A stretch of 35,733 bases of DNA from Gammaproteobacteria bacterium (lineage in GTDB: Bacteria; Pseudomonadota; Gammaproteobacteria; Pseudomonadales; Azotimanducaceae), in the NCBI GenBank assembly GCA_021773555.1, contig JAJFKA010000128.1, forward strand, positions 1 to 35,733, read 5' to 3'. The number at the start of each line of letters is the position of its first letter. Within the stretch, counting starts at the first letter, position 1. Shown here piece after piece: positions 7,700 through 16,885 of this stretch. The position numbers and the translations under genes are program-made. The notes beneath the pieces are model-generated. The model was given only the letters and a program-made list of their open reading frames with translations. It was not told the origin of the DNA and searched no databases.

Positions 7700-8401
7700 A
7701 TGGGTATTTTTAATCGTTTTTCGGACGTCGTTAATTCAAACCTGAATGCCTTGCTTGACCAGGCTGAAGATCCAGACAAGATGATTCGCCTGATCACCCA
7801 GGAGATGCAGCAGACACTGGTTGAATTGCGCGCCACATCAGCAGCTTACATCGCAGACAAAAAGCGTCTTAACAACGGTCTTCGGCACGCCATCGCCGAG
7901 GTCGATAAATGGCAGGCGCATGCGGAACTCGCCGTCTCACGTAACCGGGATGACCTGGCAAAGGCGGCTTTGCAGGAGAAGGCCGGATCTGAGGCACACG
8001 CAGATGCGCTGCGCAGCGAGATCATCGCAATTGATTCCAGCCTCGGGAAGCTTAAACAGGATGGAACTCAACTTGAGACAAAACTGGCCAACGCGCGGGC
8101 TAGGCAAAAGGCACTGGTCTTGCGCGGGCAAACCGCCAGGTCACGCATCAAGGTTAAACGTCACTTGCATGAAGTTGATTCCGAAGCTGCCTTGAGCAAA
8201 TTTGATCGTTACGAGCGCAAGCTGGACGAAATGGAAGGTGAAGCCGAATCCTATGACCTGCATAACCGTACCCTGGCACAGGAGATCGATGCGCTTCAGG
8301 ACGACCAGCAGTTAACGCGCGAACTCGATGCCTTAAAGGCCAGGATTCGTGTTCCCTTAACCACGCAGATCAGGACGGATAATGAAACGACGATATTATG
8401 A
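7700..8401 (+). CDS. pspA: Phage shock protein A (PspA/Vipp1 family)
   Basis: This 233-aa protein belongs to the PspA/Vipp1 (ESCRT-III-like) family, which is nearly all helical and coiled coil. The N-terminus MGIFNRFSDVVNSNLNALLD is the amphipathic membrane-binding helix, followed by the DPDKMIRLITQEMQ segment typical of the family. PspA binds the inner membrane, keeps it intact under stress and in enterobacteria inhibits PspF. The frame is open further upstream from 7607, but the conserved N-terminus and a GGAG site about nine bases upstream select the ATG at 7700. The 3' end overlaps the start of the pspC-like gene by 20 bases, so they form an operon. No pspB is seen. Confidence 0.95.
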   Translation: MGIFNRFSDVVNSNLNALLDQAEDPDKMIRLITQEMQQTLVELRATSAAYIADKKRLNNGLRHAIAEVDKWQAHAELAVSRNRDDLAKAALQEKAGSEAHADALRSEIIAIDSSLGKLKQDGTQLETKLANARARQKALVLRGQTARSRIKVKRHLHEVDSEAALSKFDRYERKLDEMEGEAESYDLHNRTLAQEIDALQDDQQLTRELDALKARIRVPLTTQIRTDNETTIL

Positions 8402-8600
8402 TGAAGATTTCAGGGATCGTGAACTGTGTCTCGATCCCTCAAACAAAAAACTTGGCGGCGTCTGTTCAGGTATCGCACGATATCTGAACATACCTTCTGC
8501 GTTTATCCGCGGCCTCGCGATATTTGGCCTGATCATCTTACCCCAGGCCACGTTACTCGCTTACGGGCTGGCATATTTCATCCTCGATCCGCCCCGCTGA
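8382..8600 (+). CDS. pspC: PspC-domain membrane protein
   Basis: This 72-aa protein is little more than one PspC domain. A basic N-terminal part with NKKLGGVCSGIARYL (about 21-35) precedes a hydrophobic segment (about 43-68). In enterobacteria PspC, with PspB, senses envelope damage and frees PspF from PspA. The protein here is shorter than E. coli PspC (about 119 aa) and resembles the stand-alone minimal PspC proteins of many gammaproteobacteria. It overlaps the end of pspA by 20 bases, so translation is probably coupled. The symbol is given by family and context. Confidence 0.88.
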   Translation: MKRRYYDEDFRDRELCLDPSNKKLGGVCSGIARYLNIPSAFIRGLAIFGLIILPQATLLAYGLAYFILDPPR

Positions 8601-8668
8601 GTCTACCGTCTCTAACCATTCATTGCCCTGGCGATTTTTTGTTATGATCTGAGGCTCAATTGCCGTCC

Positions 8669-9619
8669 ATGAGTCCTCTGATAATTACTCACGAAAACCT
8701 TCACAACAAGCTTGGCATCGATCTTGGCGGTACAAAAATCGAGGCGATTGTCATGGCACCAGACGGCGAAATTATCTGCCGGAAAAGGATCCCGACACCC
8801 CGAGACGACTACCCGAAACTGTTAGACGCGGTGACCGCACTCATCGCTGATATCGAGAGTGAAGCAGATATTTCTGCACACACGCCCCTCGGTATCGGTA
8901 CGCCCGGTGCAGTTTCATTCAAAACCAATCTTATGAAAAACTGCAACAGCACCTGCCTAAATGGTAAACCGCTAAAAGCAGATCTTGAAATAAAACTTGG
9001 CCGACAAGTCCGGATCGCCAACGATGCAGACTGTTTCGCTCTGTCCGAAGCTTCAGATGGTGCGGCTGCATCGGCGAGCAATGTCTTTGGTGTGATTCTT
9101 GGCACTGGCGTTGGCGGTGGTATCTGCATCAATCGCCAGCTACTTGCGGGTGTTAACGCCATTGCCGGTGAATGGGGACACAATCCGCTTTGTCTGGCGA
9201 ATCTCAAGGGCGCAAGACATAACCGCACCGCAAGCAGGCCCTGTTATTGTGGACGACCTGATTGTGTTGAAGCCTGGCTTTCCGGTCACGCGTTTGAGCT
9301 GAGTTATCAGATCCGTACAGGCGAGCACCTGGACGCCCGGAAGATTGCCGAATTGGCGGGCGCAGGAGCCACGCCCGCAACCGAGGTGCTTGGTCAGTAT
9401 GTCGACATGCTGGCGCTGGCCCTATCCGGTGTGATTAACATTCTTGACCCGGAGATCATTGTTCTCGGTGGCGGCCTGTCAAATATCGAAGCGTTGTATG
9501 AGCAGTTACCCGCAGTGCTGGAGCAGTATGTCTTCTCGGATCGTGTTGATACCCAGGTGGTGAAGGCGCATTTCGGAGATTCAAGCGGCGTTCGCGGGGC
9601 GGCCTGGCTATGGGGATAA
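8669..9619 (+). CDS. ROK-family sugar kinase (fructokinase or N-acetylhexosamine kinase type)
   Basis: This 316-aa protein is a ROK family ATP-dependent sugar kinase. It shows the phosphate-binding LGIDLGGTK near the N-terminus, the catalytic Asp in ANDADCFA (about 119), GVILGTGVGGGI, and the zinc site formed by His in GEWGHNPL and the CYCGRPDC cluster (about 192-199). A second glycine-rich ILGGGLS lies near the C-terminus. The length is typical. The family covers fructokinase Mak, NagK, NanK and glucokinases, and I cannot choose among them from sequence alone. ATG at 8669 is chosen. A TTG at 8660 has a GAGG site at better spacing (five bases) and would add three residues. The stop overlaps the next gene by ten bases. 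Confidence 0.93.
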   Translation: MSPLIITHENLHNKLGIDLGGTKIEAIVMAPDGEIICRKRIPTPRDDYPKLLDAVTALIADIESEADISAHTPLGIGTPGAVSFKTNLMKNCNSTCLNGKPLKADLEIKLGRQVRIANDADCFALSEASDGAAASASNVFGVILGTGVGGGICINRQLLAGVNAIAGEWGHNPLCLANLKGARHNRTASRPCYCGRPDCVEAWLSGHAFELSYQIRTGEHLDARKIAELAGAGATPATEVLGQYVDMLALALSGVINILDPEIIVLGGGLSNIEALYEQLPAVLEQYVFSDRVDTQVVKAHFGDSSGVRGAAWLWG

Positions 9620-10542
9620 AATCTGTTTTTTACGCGTCAATCCTGCTGCTTGTGACTCAGGCAGATCTGATTGCCGCTGAACAACCCGCAACGGTCAAAT
9701 TATATGTCCTCGGCATCGCCCAGGATGCCGGCTACCCACAGTTGAATTGTTACCAGCCACACTGTGAACGCGGCTGGAGACAACCTGCAGCACGACGGGG
9801 CGCTACCTCTCTCGCGCTTGTCAATGAAGCTAATGATACCCGTTACCTCATCGAGGCAACCCCGGATATCAAGACACAACTTTACCTTTTACACGGCCTG
9901 TCGCCCGGACCCCTGACAGGTGTTTTTCTGACGCACGGGCACATGGGACATTACACGGGTCTGATGCACTTTGGACGCGAAGCCGCAGCAACAATCGCTC
10001 TGCCGGTCTATGTCATGCCCAGGATGTCCACATTCCTGCGCACCAACGGACCCTGGAGTCAATTGGTCAGGTTGAACAACATCAGTCTCGTTAACCTTAG
10101 CGCGAACACACCTCGCGCCCTCGACGATCAGGTGAGCATCACGCCCATGCTCGTGCCGCATCGCGACGAGTTCACGGAAACTGTGGGTTACCGAATCAAG
10201 GGGCCGAACAAAACTGCGCTATTTATTCCCGATATCGACAAATGGAGCGCATGGGACTTAAGTATCGTCGCGCTCGTCGACGCAGTGGACTACGCGCTTA
10301 TAGACGCGTCTTTCTTCAAAGACGGCGAGCTACCCAATCGCAACATGGCTGAAGTGCCGCACCCCTTTGTCGTTGAAACAATGCACCTGTTTGAGGACCT
10401 TGCCGCGATTCAGCGCGACAAGATTATTTTTATCCACTTCAATCATACCAATCCGCTGCTGAACCGGCAGAGTGAAGCCTTCCGCCTCGTAACCAATGCC
10501 GGTTACCGCGTCGCCGAACCCGGCATGATGCTGTCCTTGTAA
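9610..10542 (+). CDS. Exported PqqB-like metallo-beta-lactamase-fold protein
   Basis: This 310-aa protein has a signal peptide (about 1-23, ending LIAA) and an MBL fold related to PqqB, seen in the LGIAQDAGYPQLNC opening and the arrangement of later motifs. The metal motif reads HGHMGH (109-114), so the Asp of the usual HxHxDH is Gly. Further likely ligands are His in VPHRDEF, Asp in FIPDIDKW and the C-terminal HFNHTNP. No other PQQ genes are near, so PQQ biosynthesis is unlikely, and a periplasmic hydrolase is the safer call. It overlaps the ROK kinase by ten bases, so the two are co-transcribed. The substrate is unknown. Confidence 0.87.
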   Translation: MGIKSVFYASILLLVTQADLIAAEQPATVKLYVLGIAQDAGYPQLNCYQPHCERGWRQPAARRGATSLALVNEANDTRYLIEATPDIKTQLYLLHGLSPGPLTGVFLTHGHMGHYTGLMHFGREAAATIALPVYVMPRMSTFLRTNGPWSQLVRLNNISLVNLSANTPRALDDQVSITPMLVPHRDEFTETVGYRIKGPNKTALFIPDIDKWSAWDLSIVALVDAVDYALIDASFFKDGELPNRNMAEVPHPFVVETMHLFEDLAAIQRDKIIFIHFNHTNPLLNRQSEAFRLVTNAGYRVAEPGMMLSL

Positions 10543-10582
10543 CACGCATCTGCCGTTGCTGGCTGCCAGAGGGATTAAGCAA

Positions 10583-11869
10583 CTATTCTCGTTCCAGATA
10601 ATCAAGTGCAAGGTAAGTCATCGCACGCACACCCACCGGCAGAGCGCGCTCATCCGCGTAGAAATAAGGCGAATGATTGGGCGCCGGATCGGGATCATCC
10701 GGATTCGCGACACCGAGGAAAAAGAACAAACCCGGTACCTGTCGCTGATAGAATGCGAAGTCCTCCGCCGTTGTAACCCTCGGCATGATCGCAACCTTGT
10801 CTTCACCCGCAACGTCTTTCAGAGTCTGCGCCATCAGCGCTGTGAGCCGCGAGTCATTTGTGGTCACCGGTGTGCCCGAATCGATCGTCACAGTTGCCAC
10901 TGCCCCCGCCGAGCGCGCGATTGACTCGGCGGTCAGCACGAGGCGCTTGTGAATATCTTGCCGAACCGCAGAATCAAATGTACGAATCGTGCCCAGCATT
11001 TCCACTTCATCCGGAATAATGTTGAACCGAACACCTCCATGAATCTTTCCGACGGTAATTATCGAAGGGGTTAATGTGGCGTCGAGTTGTCGGCTGATGA
11101 TTGTCTGCAGGCCAAGGATGATCTGGGAGGACACCACGATCGGATCCACACCGCCCCACGGGACCGCGCCATGGGTCTGGCGACCTTTAACAACAATTGA
11201 AAATGAGTCGGAACTGGCCATCAGGCCGCCGCTTCGATAGCCGATGCTTCCGAGTGGTGCCGGGCCCACATGCAGCCCGAAAATTGCGTCCACATTCTCA
11301 AGCACGCCTTCTTTAATCATCATCTCAGCTCCACCTTCCTCTCCCTCAGGGGCGCCCTCCTCAGCGGGCTGGAAGATGAACTTGATCGAACCCGGGATAC
11401 TCTCTCTCATACCCGCGAGCACCTCGGCAGCGCCCATGAGAATCGCCACATGATTATCATGCCCACAGGCATGCATAATCCCAACCTGTTCACCCCGGTA
11501 GGTACCGGTGACCTTGGAAGCGAAGGGAACATCAACCCGTTCAACGACAGGCAAACCATCCATATCTGCTCGAAGTGCGACTACCGGCTTGTCCGATGCG
11601 CCCCGCAACAATCCCACTACGCCTGTATGGGCGACCCCTGTGCTGACCTCCATGCCCAGAGTGCGCAAGTGATCTGCAACCAGCGCGGCGGTACGAAACT
11701 CCCGATTGGACAGTTCGGGATGCTCATGAATATCCCGTCGCCACGCGACAACGCTGCCTTCAACGGCGCTGATCAGCGGATCCGCTTTGTCGCGAAGCTC
11801 CGATTGCGCGAATAGCATCGGTGAAAGAAAACCCATCGCGAGCAGCACCGCAAATTTTTCCGCCGACAT
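10583..11869 (-). CDS. Exported M20 family amidohydrolase (hippurate hydrolase/aminoacylase type)
   Basis: This 428-aa protein has a signal peptide (about 1-22, cleaved after LFA) and a peptidase M20D amidohydrolase domain. The visible motifs are RRDIHEHPELS at the start of the domain, ALRADMDGLP, the metal-binding MHACGHDNH, the catalytic EEG in FQPAEEGAPEGEEGG, and GLHVGP. A dimerisation domain lies about 215-330. The family hydrolyses N-acyl amino acids, indole-3-acetyl amino acids or similar amides. The signal peptide places this one in the periplasm, where it could release amino acids for uptake. GGAG lies seven bases before the ATG. The gene faces the PqqB-like gene and stands alone. 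Confidence 0.94.
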   Translation of the reverse strand: MSAEKFAVLLAMGFLSPMLFAQSELRDKADPLISAVEGSVVAWRRDIHEHPELSNREFRTAALVADHLRTLGMEVSTGVAHTGVVGLLRGASDKPVVALRADMDGLPVVERVDVPFASKVTGTYRGEQVGIMHACGHDNHVAILMGAAEVLAGMRESIPGSIKFIFQPAEEGAPEGEEGGAEMMIKEGVLENVDAIFGLHVGPAPLGSIGYRSGGLMASSDSFSIVVKGRQTHGAVPWGGVDPIVVSSQIILGLQTIISRQLDATLTPSIITVGKIHGGVRFNIIPDEVEMLGTIRTFDSAVRQDIHKRLVLTAESIARSAGAVATVTIDSGTPVTTNDSRLTALMAQTLKDVAGEDKVAIMPRVTTAEDFAFYQRQVPGLFFFLGVANPDDPDPAPNHSPYFYADERALPVGVRAMTYLALDYLERE

Positions 11870-12036
11870 TTCAAAACTCCGTAACGCAATAATTCAGCCA
11901 TAGTACCAAAGCCGGCTCGGACCCGTCACAACTATCCGCTCACCCATAATCCGGTATCCAAACGATCCTCAGATTCGCAGATCTGAAAAACGTATTGTGT
12001 TTAAATATCCTGGCTATCGCGCTGGAGACTTAAACT

Positions 12037-13068
12037 ATGTTGCAACCGGACCCCGATGTCAGCAAACAACCACTCAACGATCTCGGTTGGGTGAATCGAA
12101 ACCCCCTTGATGAAAAAATCACCTTGTTACGACAACGACTGGAGCAGGACAATGGCATCCGAGGTCTGGAAATCCTTAACCCTGACGAAGTCGAACGGGC
12201 AAAACGAGTGTTTTACCGTGATGGCTTTGTGGTCATATCTGATGTACTGACCGCTGATGAACTCGAGAAGATGCGCGCAGCCTCTGACCGGGTTATCCAT
12301 GAAATACTTTCCATGGATAAGTTACGCCAGGGCAATCGCGGCTCCCATCGATACTCGTTTGGCGGAGCCTCACTGACCGGCCAGCAACTGCACCACCCGG
12401 AATGGGCAATGCTCGTTGATCTGGCAAAGCTCAAACCCATTCTCACCGCGCTCTTTGGTTCACCCGACTACATTGCACGGGGTGCCGGAGGAGACTTCTG
12501 TCTGCCAGGTGCCTGCGAATATCAACCGCTGCATTCCGATATGAGTGACCGCCAGGTATTTACCAGTGATGATGGCCGCAAACAGTTCACCTATGGTTCA
12601 TTTTTAGATCCACGCGGACAACTGACTTACCGTGACTTACCCTGCCCTTATATCTGCTGTAATTTTCTGATGGTGGACTTTACCGCAGTGAACGGTCCAA
12701 CGCGGCAGATTCCAGGCACCCAGCATTCCCACGAACCCATCCCCAGTCTCGATGAGGAACCTTCCTGGATGAAATTAAGCACAGTCTGTCCGGCTCCGGC
12801 CGGCAGCGTTCTCATCAGGGATGTTCGTGCCTGGCATGGCGGCACCCCCAACCTGTCCAATGAGGTGCGTGCGATTCCAAATGCAGAATATTACGCACCC
12901 TGGTTCAGAGAGGAGTTAACACCCTCGATCCCGCCGGAAATATACGCAGACCTGTCAGCACATGGGAAGCAGATATGTCGATACATTCTCGCTGACGAAA
13001 ATCTGAAAACGGGATATCGCAAGAGTCTCGGGGGTACACCGGAAAGCTCACGCGCCCGGTCCGAATAA
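12037..13068 (+). CDS. Phytanoyl-CoA dioxygenase (PhyH) family Fe(II)/2-oxoglutarate oxygenase
   Basis: This 343-aa protein is a PhyH-type non-haem iron oxygenase. The iron ligands are visible as His166 and Asp168 in LHSDMS and the distal His267 in RAWHGGTPN, with Arg278 placed to bind 2-oxoglutarate. An FYRDGFVVISDVL segment (about 59-71) opens the family domain. Such enzymes hydroxylate lipids, amino acids, ectoine or secondary metabolites, and the substrate here is unknown. GGAG lies nine bases before the ATG. It stands alone on the plus strand and ends seven bases from the stop of the convergent phosphohexomutase gene, so transcription of the two may collide. Confidence 0.92.
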   Translation: MLQPDPDVSKQPLNDLGWVNRNPLDEKITLLRQRLEQDNGIRGLEILNPDEVERAKRVFYRDGFVVISDVLTADELEKMRAASDRVIHEILSMDKLRQGNRGSHRYSFGGASLTGQQLHHPEWAMLVDLAKLKPILTALFGSPDYIARGAGGDFCLPGACEYQPLHSDMSDRQVFTSDDGRKQFTYGSFLDPRGQLTYRDLPCPYICCNFLMVDFTAVNGPTRQIPGTQHSHEPIPSLDEEPSWMKLSTVCPAPAGSVLIRDVRAWHGGTPNLSNEVRAIPNAEYYAPWFREELTPSIPPEIYADLSAHGKQICRYILADENLKTGYRKSLGGTPESSRARSE

Positions 13069-13074
13069 CCGCTG

Positions 13075-14478
13075 TTATTGAATAAAAAGCTGCTGATGCC
13101 ACGAACGAGGATTTGCCAAAAAAGACGATAGCTGGTCAAGCACCGCTTCTGCTTCGTCCAGCAATTGCTGTGGTTCGCCACGACTCTCGAAGTTAAGCCG
13201 AACCAGAGGTTCCGTCTTCGATTGCCGTACGGAGAATCGCCAGCCCGGCTTAAACTCGAAAGCGAGGCCATCGAAATAGTCAACTCCGACTGACACAGGT
13301 TCAAAACGAGACCTTATGTGCGCAAACGCCGCATCCTGGTCACGGATGTCCAGATTTATTTCGGGCGTACTACAGATTACGTCACGCCGTTGTTGAATCA
13401 GGTCAGCAATCTGAAATCCGGATTCATTGACGACTTCTACTACTTTCAGCCAGGCATACATACCGGAGTCGCAACCAAAAAAATCACCAAAGTAGTGATG
13501 TGAAGAAAGCTCACCGCCATAGATTGCATTGTGCCGATGCATCGCCTTCTTCATAAATGCATGACCGGTTTGCGCTGCGATGCCTGTACCATTATTGGCA
13601 GCGATGATGTCGAGGGTGTTCCAACATAATTTTGAGTCGAATACTACCGTACCGCCACCGGCTCGCTGGAGAAAATGTTCCGCCAACAAACCTACAATGT
13701 AGTAGGTTGGAACCAGATCACCTGCGCTGTCATAAAACACACATCGATCACAGTCACCATCCCAGGCAACGCCAACCGCAAAGTCATCCGTACTCATAAA
13801 CGTCTTCATCTCGGCAGACAATCCCGGCGTCGCAGGGTCTGCGCCTTGAACAGGCATGGGTCCAGGCTCCTGCCGGAACCAGGTGACGGGAAGATCAAAT
13901 GCTGCCGCGAGACTACCCGCCAGAGTGGCAGCCGTTCCATTCAAACCATTTAAAGCCAGGTGCCCGGAGCGAAGTTTGTCGTCCGGAAACTTTGACCTTA
14001 GAAAGTCTATATATTCCGGATGGTAGTCAATCCGGGACAAGCTACCTTTCACGGGAGTCGATCGACGGAAGTCCTGCAACATCAGTTCCATCACCCCAGC
14101 GAGACCGGTCATAAATGTGACCGCGTCACCATTTCTCAACACACACTTGAATCCGTTGTCGCAGGCAGGATTGTGACTCGCGGTGACTACGATCGTGGCC
14201 TCGATCCCTGGTTTCGTTGATGCAAAATACCCAAGCTCAGTCGTGCACAGACCAAGATCAATGACATCAATGCCGGCCAGCAGAAACCCATCGGTCAGGG
14301 CTCCATGTAATTCGATACTGGACGCTCGCATATCGCGGCCAACAGCGACCTGCTTGCGAATGTCGAAATGCCGGGCAAATGCCTGAGAAAATTTGAACGC
14401 AAACCTTGCGTCAATTTCCTCTGGAAATTTGCCACGCACATCACCGAGTCGAAAGGCGCTTAGTTCGGGCGAATTCAC
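13075..14478 (-). CDS. Phosphomannomutase/phosphoglucomutase
   Basis: This 467-aa protein is an alpha-D-phosphohexomutase. The active serine is Ser101 in TASHNP, the magnesium loop is DGDCDR (240-245), the sugar-binding loop is GGELSSHHYF, and the phosphate-binding loop RQSKTEP is near the C-terminus. The four domains are complete. It interconverts hexose 6- and 1-phosphates, supplying GDP-mannose or UDP-glucose for polysaccharide. The sugar loop has GGELSSH where many AlgC/ManB proteins have GGEMSGH. The start is GTG at 14478, and I see no clear ribosome binding site. It lies seven bases after the glutamine amidotransferase gene, so it is the last gene of a long operon, although its function does not obviously fit the others. 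Confidence 0.94.
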   Translation of the reverse strand: MNSPELSAFRLGDVRGKFPEEIDARFAFKFSQAFARHFDIRKQVAVGRDMRASSIELHGALTDGFLLAGIDVIDLGLCTTELGYFASTKPGIEATIVVTASHNPACDNGFKCVLRNGDAVTFMTGLAGVMELMLQDFRRSTPVKGSLSRIDYHPEYIDFLRSKFPDDKLRSGHLALNGLNGTAATLAGSLAAAFDLPVTWFRQEPGPMPVQGADPATPGLSAEMKTFMSTDDFAVGVAWDGDCDRCVFYDSAGDLVPTYYIVGLLAEHFLQRAGGGTVVFDSKLCWNTLDIIAANNGTGIAAQTGHAFMKKAMHRHNAIYGGELSSHHYFGDFFGCDSGMYAWLKVVEVVNESGFQIADLIQQRRDVICSTPEINLDIRDQDAAFAHIRSRFEPVSVGVDYFDGLAFEFKPGWRFSVRQSKTEPLVRLNFESRGEPQQLLDEAEAVLDQLSSFLANPRSWHQQLFIQ

Positions 14479-14485
14479 AGGTCGA

Positions 14486-15187
14486 TTAACTCGACAAAAA
14501 CTTCAGTATCCACTGACTAACGACCTCCCGATCCAGCTCAGCATCGAGAGACCGGATGCCCGCATCCGCTTTCTCCCGACCGAGGATCTCCTGGCGCATT
14601 TCGATCAGGTCCCGGGAATAGGGTTTCTGGAACTCCGGGTGACCCTGAATAGTCAGAATATGATCGCCAATCCCGAACATCGCGTTAGGGCAAAACTCGC
14701 TCGAGGCAAGCAACTCGGCACCCCTGGGTAGCCGTGTCACCTGATCACGATGGCTCGAAATCAACGAGAAACCCGGAATCTGAGGAATCATAAACTCCTG
14801 CGTAGAAACAACTTCATTGTGATGAATCCCAACACACCACCCGCCTTCGGCCAACCGGGCTTCCCCGCCCAGGGCTTGTGCGATGAGTTGATGTCCGAAG
14901 CAGATGCCAAGGACCTTCTTCCGATGCTGGTCCAGTTCCCGGACAAACTCCTCGAGTCGCCTGATCCAGCTTTCATCATCGTAAACACTTTTTTTACTGC
15001 CAGTGATTATATAAGCGTCGCACTCATCGAGATCCAGCGGATAGTGGCCTTGTTCGACATCGTAAACGCGAAACTCAATATCGGTGTCGCCGCTGCCCAA
15101 CACCTCAACAAACATGTCTGGATAGTCACCATGCGCCGGTTGAAATTGTTCCAGCACCGAATCTGCTTTTAGAATACCGATAATCAT
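14486..15187 (-). CDS. Class I glutamine amidotransferase (GMP synthase-like, stand-alone)
   Basis: This 233-aa protein is a stand-alone class I glutamine amidotransferase domain. The catalytic triad is visible: Cys96 in GICFGHQ, His183 and Glu185 in QGHPEF. The oxyanion loop is ITGSKKSVYD (about 61-70). The family includes GuaA-type domains and relatives such as E. coli YfeJ, and gamma-glutamyl hydrolases such as PuuD share the same nucleophile. No synthase domain is fused. With a glutamine-synthetase-like ligase in the same operon, hydrolysis of a gamma-glutamyl amide is an attractive but unproven role. It sits 18 bases after the lipoprotein hydrolase and seven before the phosphohexomutase. 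Confidence 0.92.
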   Translation of the reverse strand: MIIGILKADSVLEQFQPAHGDYPDMFVEVLGSGDTDIEFRVYDVEQGHYPLDLDECDAYIITGSKKSVYDDESWIRRLEEFVRELDQHRKKVLGICFGHQLIAQALGGEARLAEGGWCVGIHHNEVVSTQEFMIPQIPGFSLISSHRDQVTRLPRGAELLASSEFCPNAMFGIGDHILTIQGHPEFQKPYSRDLIEMRQEILGREKADAGIRSLDAELDREVVSQWILKFLSS

Positions 15188-15205
15188 CGCGTTATCTTAC
15201 AGAAA

Positions 15206-16885
15206 TTAGCGTAACTGTTTAAAAACTTCGTCGAACACTTCAAACGCGCACAAGGTATGGACCACACCCACCTTGTCAACGGCGCCGAAAATGACTTGCA
15301 TGGCTGTCCTGCTACACAGGTTTTCATCATAATTTGTGACCGCCAGACCCGATAACTGCTGCGCCATCTCCCGGGTATTGTTCACCGGTACGAGTCGATC
15401 AAACACCGAGTGATAAAGGTCAATGACTATCTGGTCATCTGAAAAAATATCTTCCCCATTGGCTACATTCGTGAAACTGTTCAACTGTAATAGCGCCTTG
15501 ATGCCATCCAGGCTTTCGTCTTCGTTAAGGAACCCATTCACAAAACCGGGGGCGAGACTACCATCGATTATGACGGATTCAACTGGCAATTCAGTCTCAA
15601 CATAAGCCAGGATCGGCGGCAAGATTCTGTCTGTGGCAAATGGAACCGTGACGTCTGCATCAACAAAACGACAATAACCATCATCCCCGCAACTTCCGTC
15701 GACATGCTGGACCACGCCGCGGACCGTCTTATACAGATTATGTGGTGCTCCGCCACTGACCAGATGGACCGTACGAAATTCAGTTTTGTGGTGGTGCAGG
15801 ATTTCAAGCCAGGTCGCAATGGCGCTGTGACCACCCTGAGAATAGCCAATAATCTCGATTTCCAGCGGGGGTAACGCAGGTATAAGCGCCATGTAGGCCG
15901 ACTGGGTTGTCACTTCTGATAACAGATCCGCATTGTTGATGCCTGTTCTGGTACCTTGCAGGTAGGTTTCCGGAAACTCTGAGGTTCCACCACGACCATA
16001 ATTGTCAGCAGCAACGACAAGATAACCCTGACTTGCAAACAGTGTTGCCAGGATAAACCACGGATCACTGTCATTTAGATCGGAGGGCGTGGATCCGGTG
16101 GCATGAGTCAGTAAGAGCACTCGGTCCCGGGGGGTAAAGTTCCCTGCAGTCTCCGGAAACACTACCAGGCCCGTCAGGTTCGCTGAAAAAATCCCGTTTG
16201 GTTCAACCGAGCCATAGCGGACCCGTTGCGCAACCACATCATAAACCGCATTCGACGTCAGTAACTCTTTCCACTGGGACTCGGCCAGGTCAACAATCAA
16301 CAGAAGCAGGGCCAATTCCTGCTCTGGCGTGAGGTCGAGGTCACCAAACAGTTCACTGCCGACGTAATTCACGAATAGTTTGCTAACCTCGTCGCGGGCT
16401 GTCCGCTTCTCCAACAAAATCTCAAACGAGGCGCTGTTGTCATCCGTATCTACAATCAATGTGCCTGATGAACTTGCGCTGTTAGCTCTCGTGCCGAGTA
16501 CCCCGAGACTGTAGTTGCTCCCGGCTGCCAGTCCCTGGGGGCAGGATAACTGGTGACTGACAACCTGGTCAGCACTCTCGGAAGCAAGATCAATCACCGC
16601 GTGACGGCGAGTCACCACCGTTGGATCCGGACAGTTCAGCGTGTATTCGAAGCTTGCATCAGACTGGCCCAGGTGGGAGACAACAAGGCTGCGCTGACCG
16701 GCTGCCGCCAGGGTGACACCACTGCCTGGAATTGTGTCCAAAAAGTCGATTGGGGTTGGTTCTGGCTCCGGTGGATCAGGTGACGGTACCGGCGTGACCG
16801 GGTCAGAACCTCCGCCACCACCGCCACTGCACGCAACGAGCATCAGTAGCACCGGCAGGAGTGAACCGCAATCAGATAATTTCAA
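15206..16885 (-). CDS. Lipoprotein alpha/beta hydrolase
   Basis: This 559-aa protein has a lipoprotein signal (lipobox LVAC, Cys19) followed by Ser and a glycine run, then a proline/glutamate-rich linker (to about residue 46). Ser at +2 favours the outer membrane. Residues about 50-155 look like a beta-sandwich. The rest is an alpha/beta hydrolase with the nucleophile Ser349 in GYSQGG, a probable acid in SVFDRLVP and His in VVHTL near the C-terminus. This resembles secretory lipases and polyester- or ester-cleaving hydrolases. The ATG overlaps the end of the glutamine-synthetase-like gene by 14 bases. In the operon it could release a substrate outside the inner membrane for the symporter, which is inference only. 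Confidence 0.88.
   Translation of the reverse strand: MKLSDCGSLLPVLLMLVACSGGGGGGSDPVTPVPSPDPPEPEPTPIDFLDTIPGSGVTLAAAGQRSLVVSHLGQSDASFEYTLNCPDPTVVTRRHAVIDLASESADQVVSHQLSCPQGLAAGSNYSLGVLGTRANSASSSGTLIVDTDDNSASFEILLEKRTARDEVSKLFVNYVGSELFGDLDLTPEQELALLLLIVDLAESQWKELLTSNAVYDVVAQRVRYGSVEPNGIFSANLTGLVVFPETAGNFTPRDRVLLLTHATGSTPSDLNDSDPWFILATLFASQGYLVVAADNYGRGGTSEFPETYLQGTRTGINNADLLSEVTTQSAYMALIPALPPLEIEIIGYSQGGHSAIATWLEILHHHKTEFRTVHLVSGGAPHNLYKTVRGVVQHVDGSCGDDGYCRFVDADVTVPFATDRILPPILAYVETELPVESVIIDGSLAPGFVNGFLNEDESLDGIKALLQLNSFTNVANGEDIFSDDQIVIDLYHSVFDRLVPVNNTREMAQQLSGLAVTNYDENLCSRTAMQVIFGAVDKVGVVHTLCAFEVFDEVFKQLR

Noticed and set aside
11270-11815. 181-codon plus-strand frame
   Set aside because: It is antisense to the well-supported M20 amidohydrolase, with no recognisable domain.
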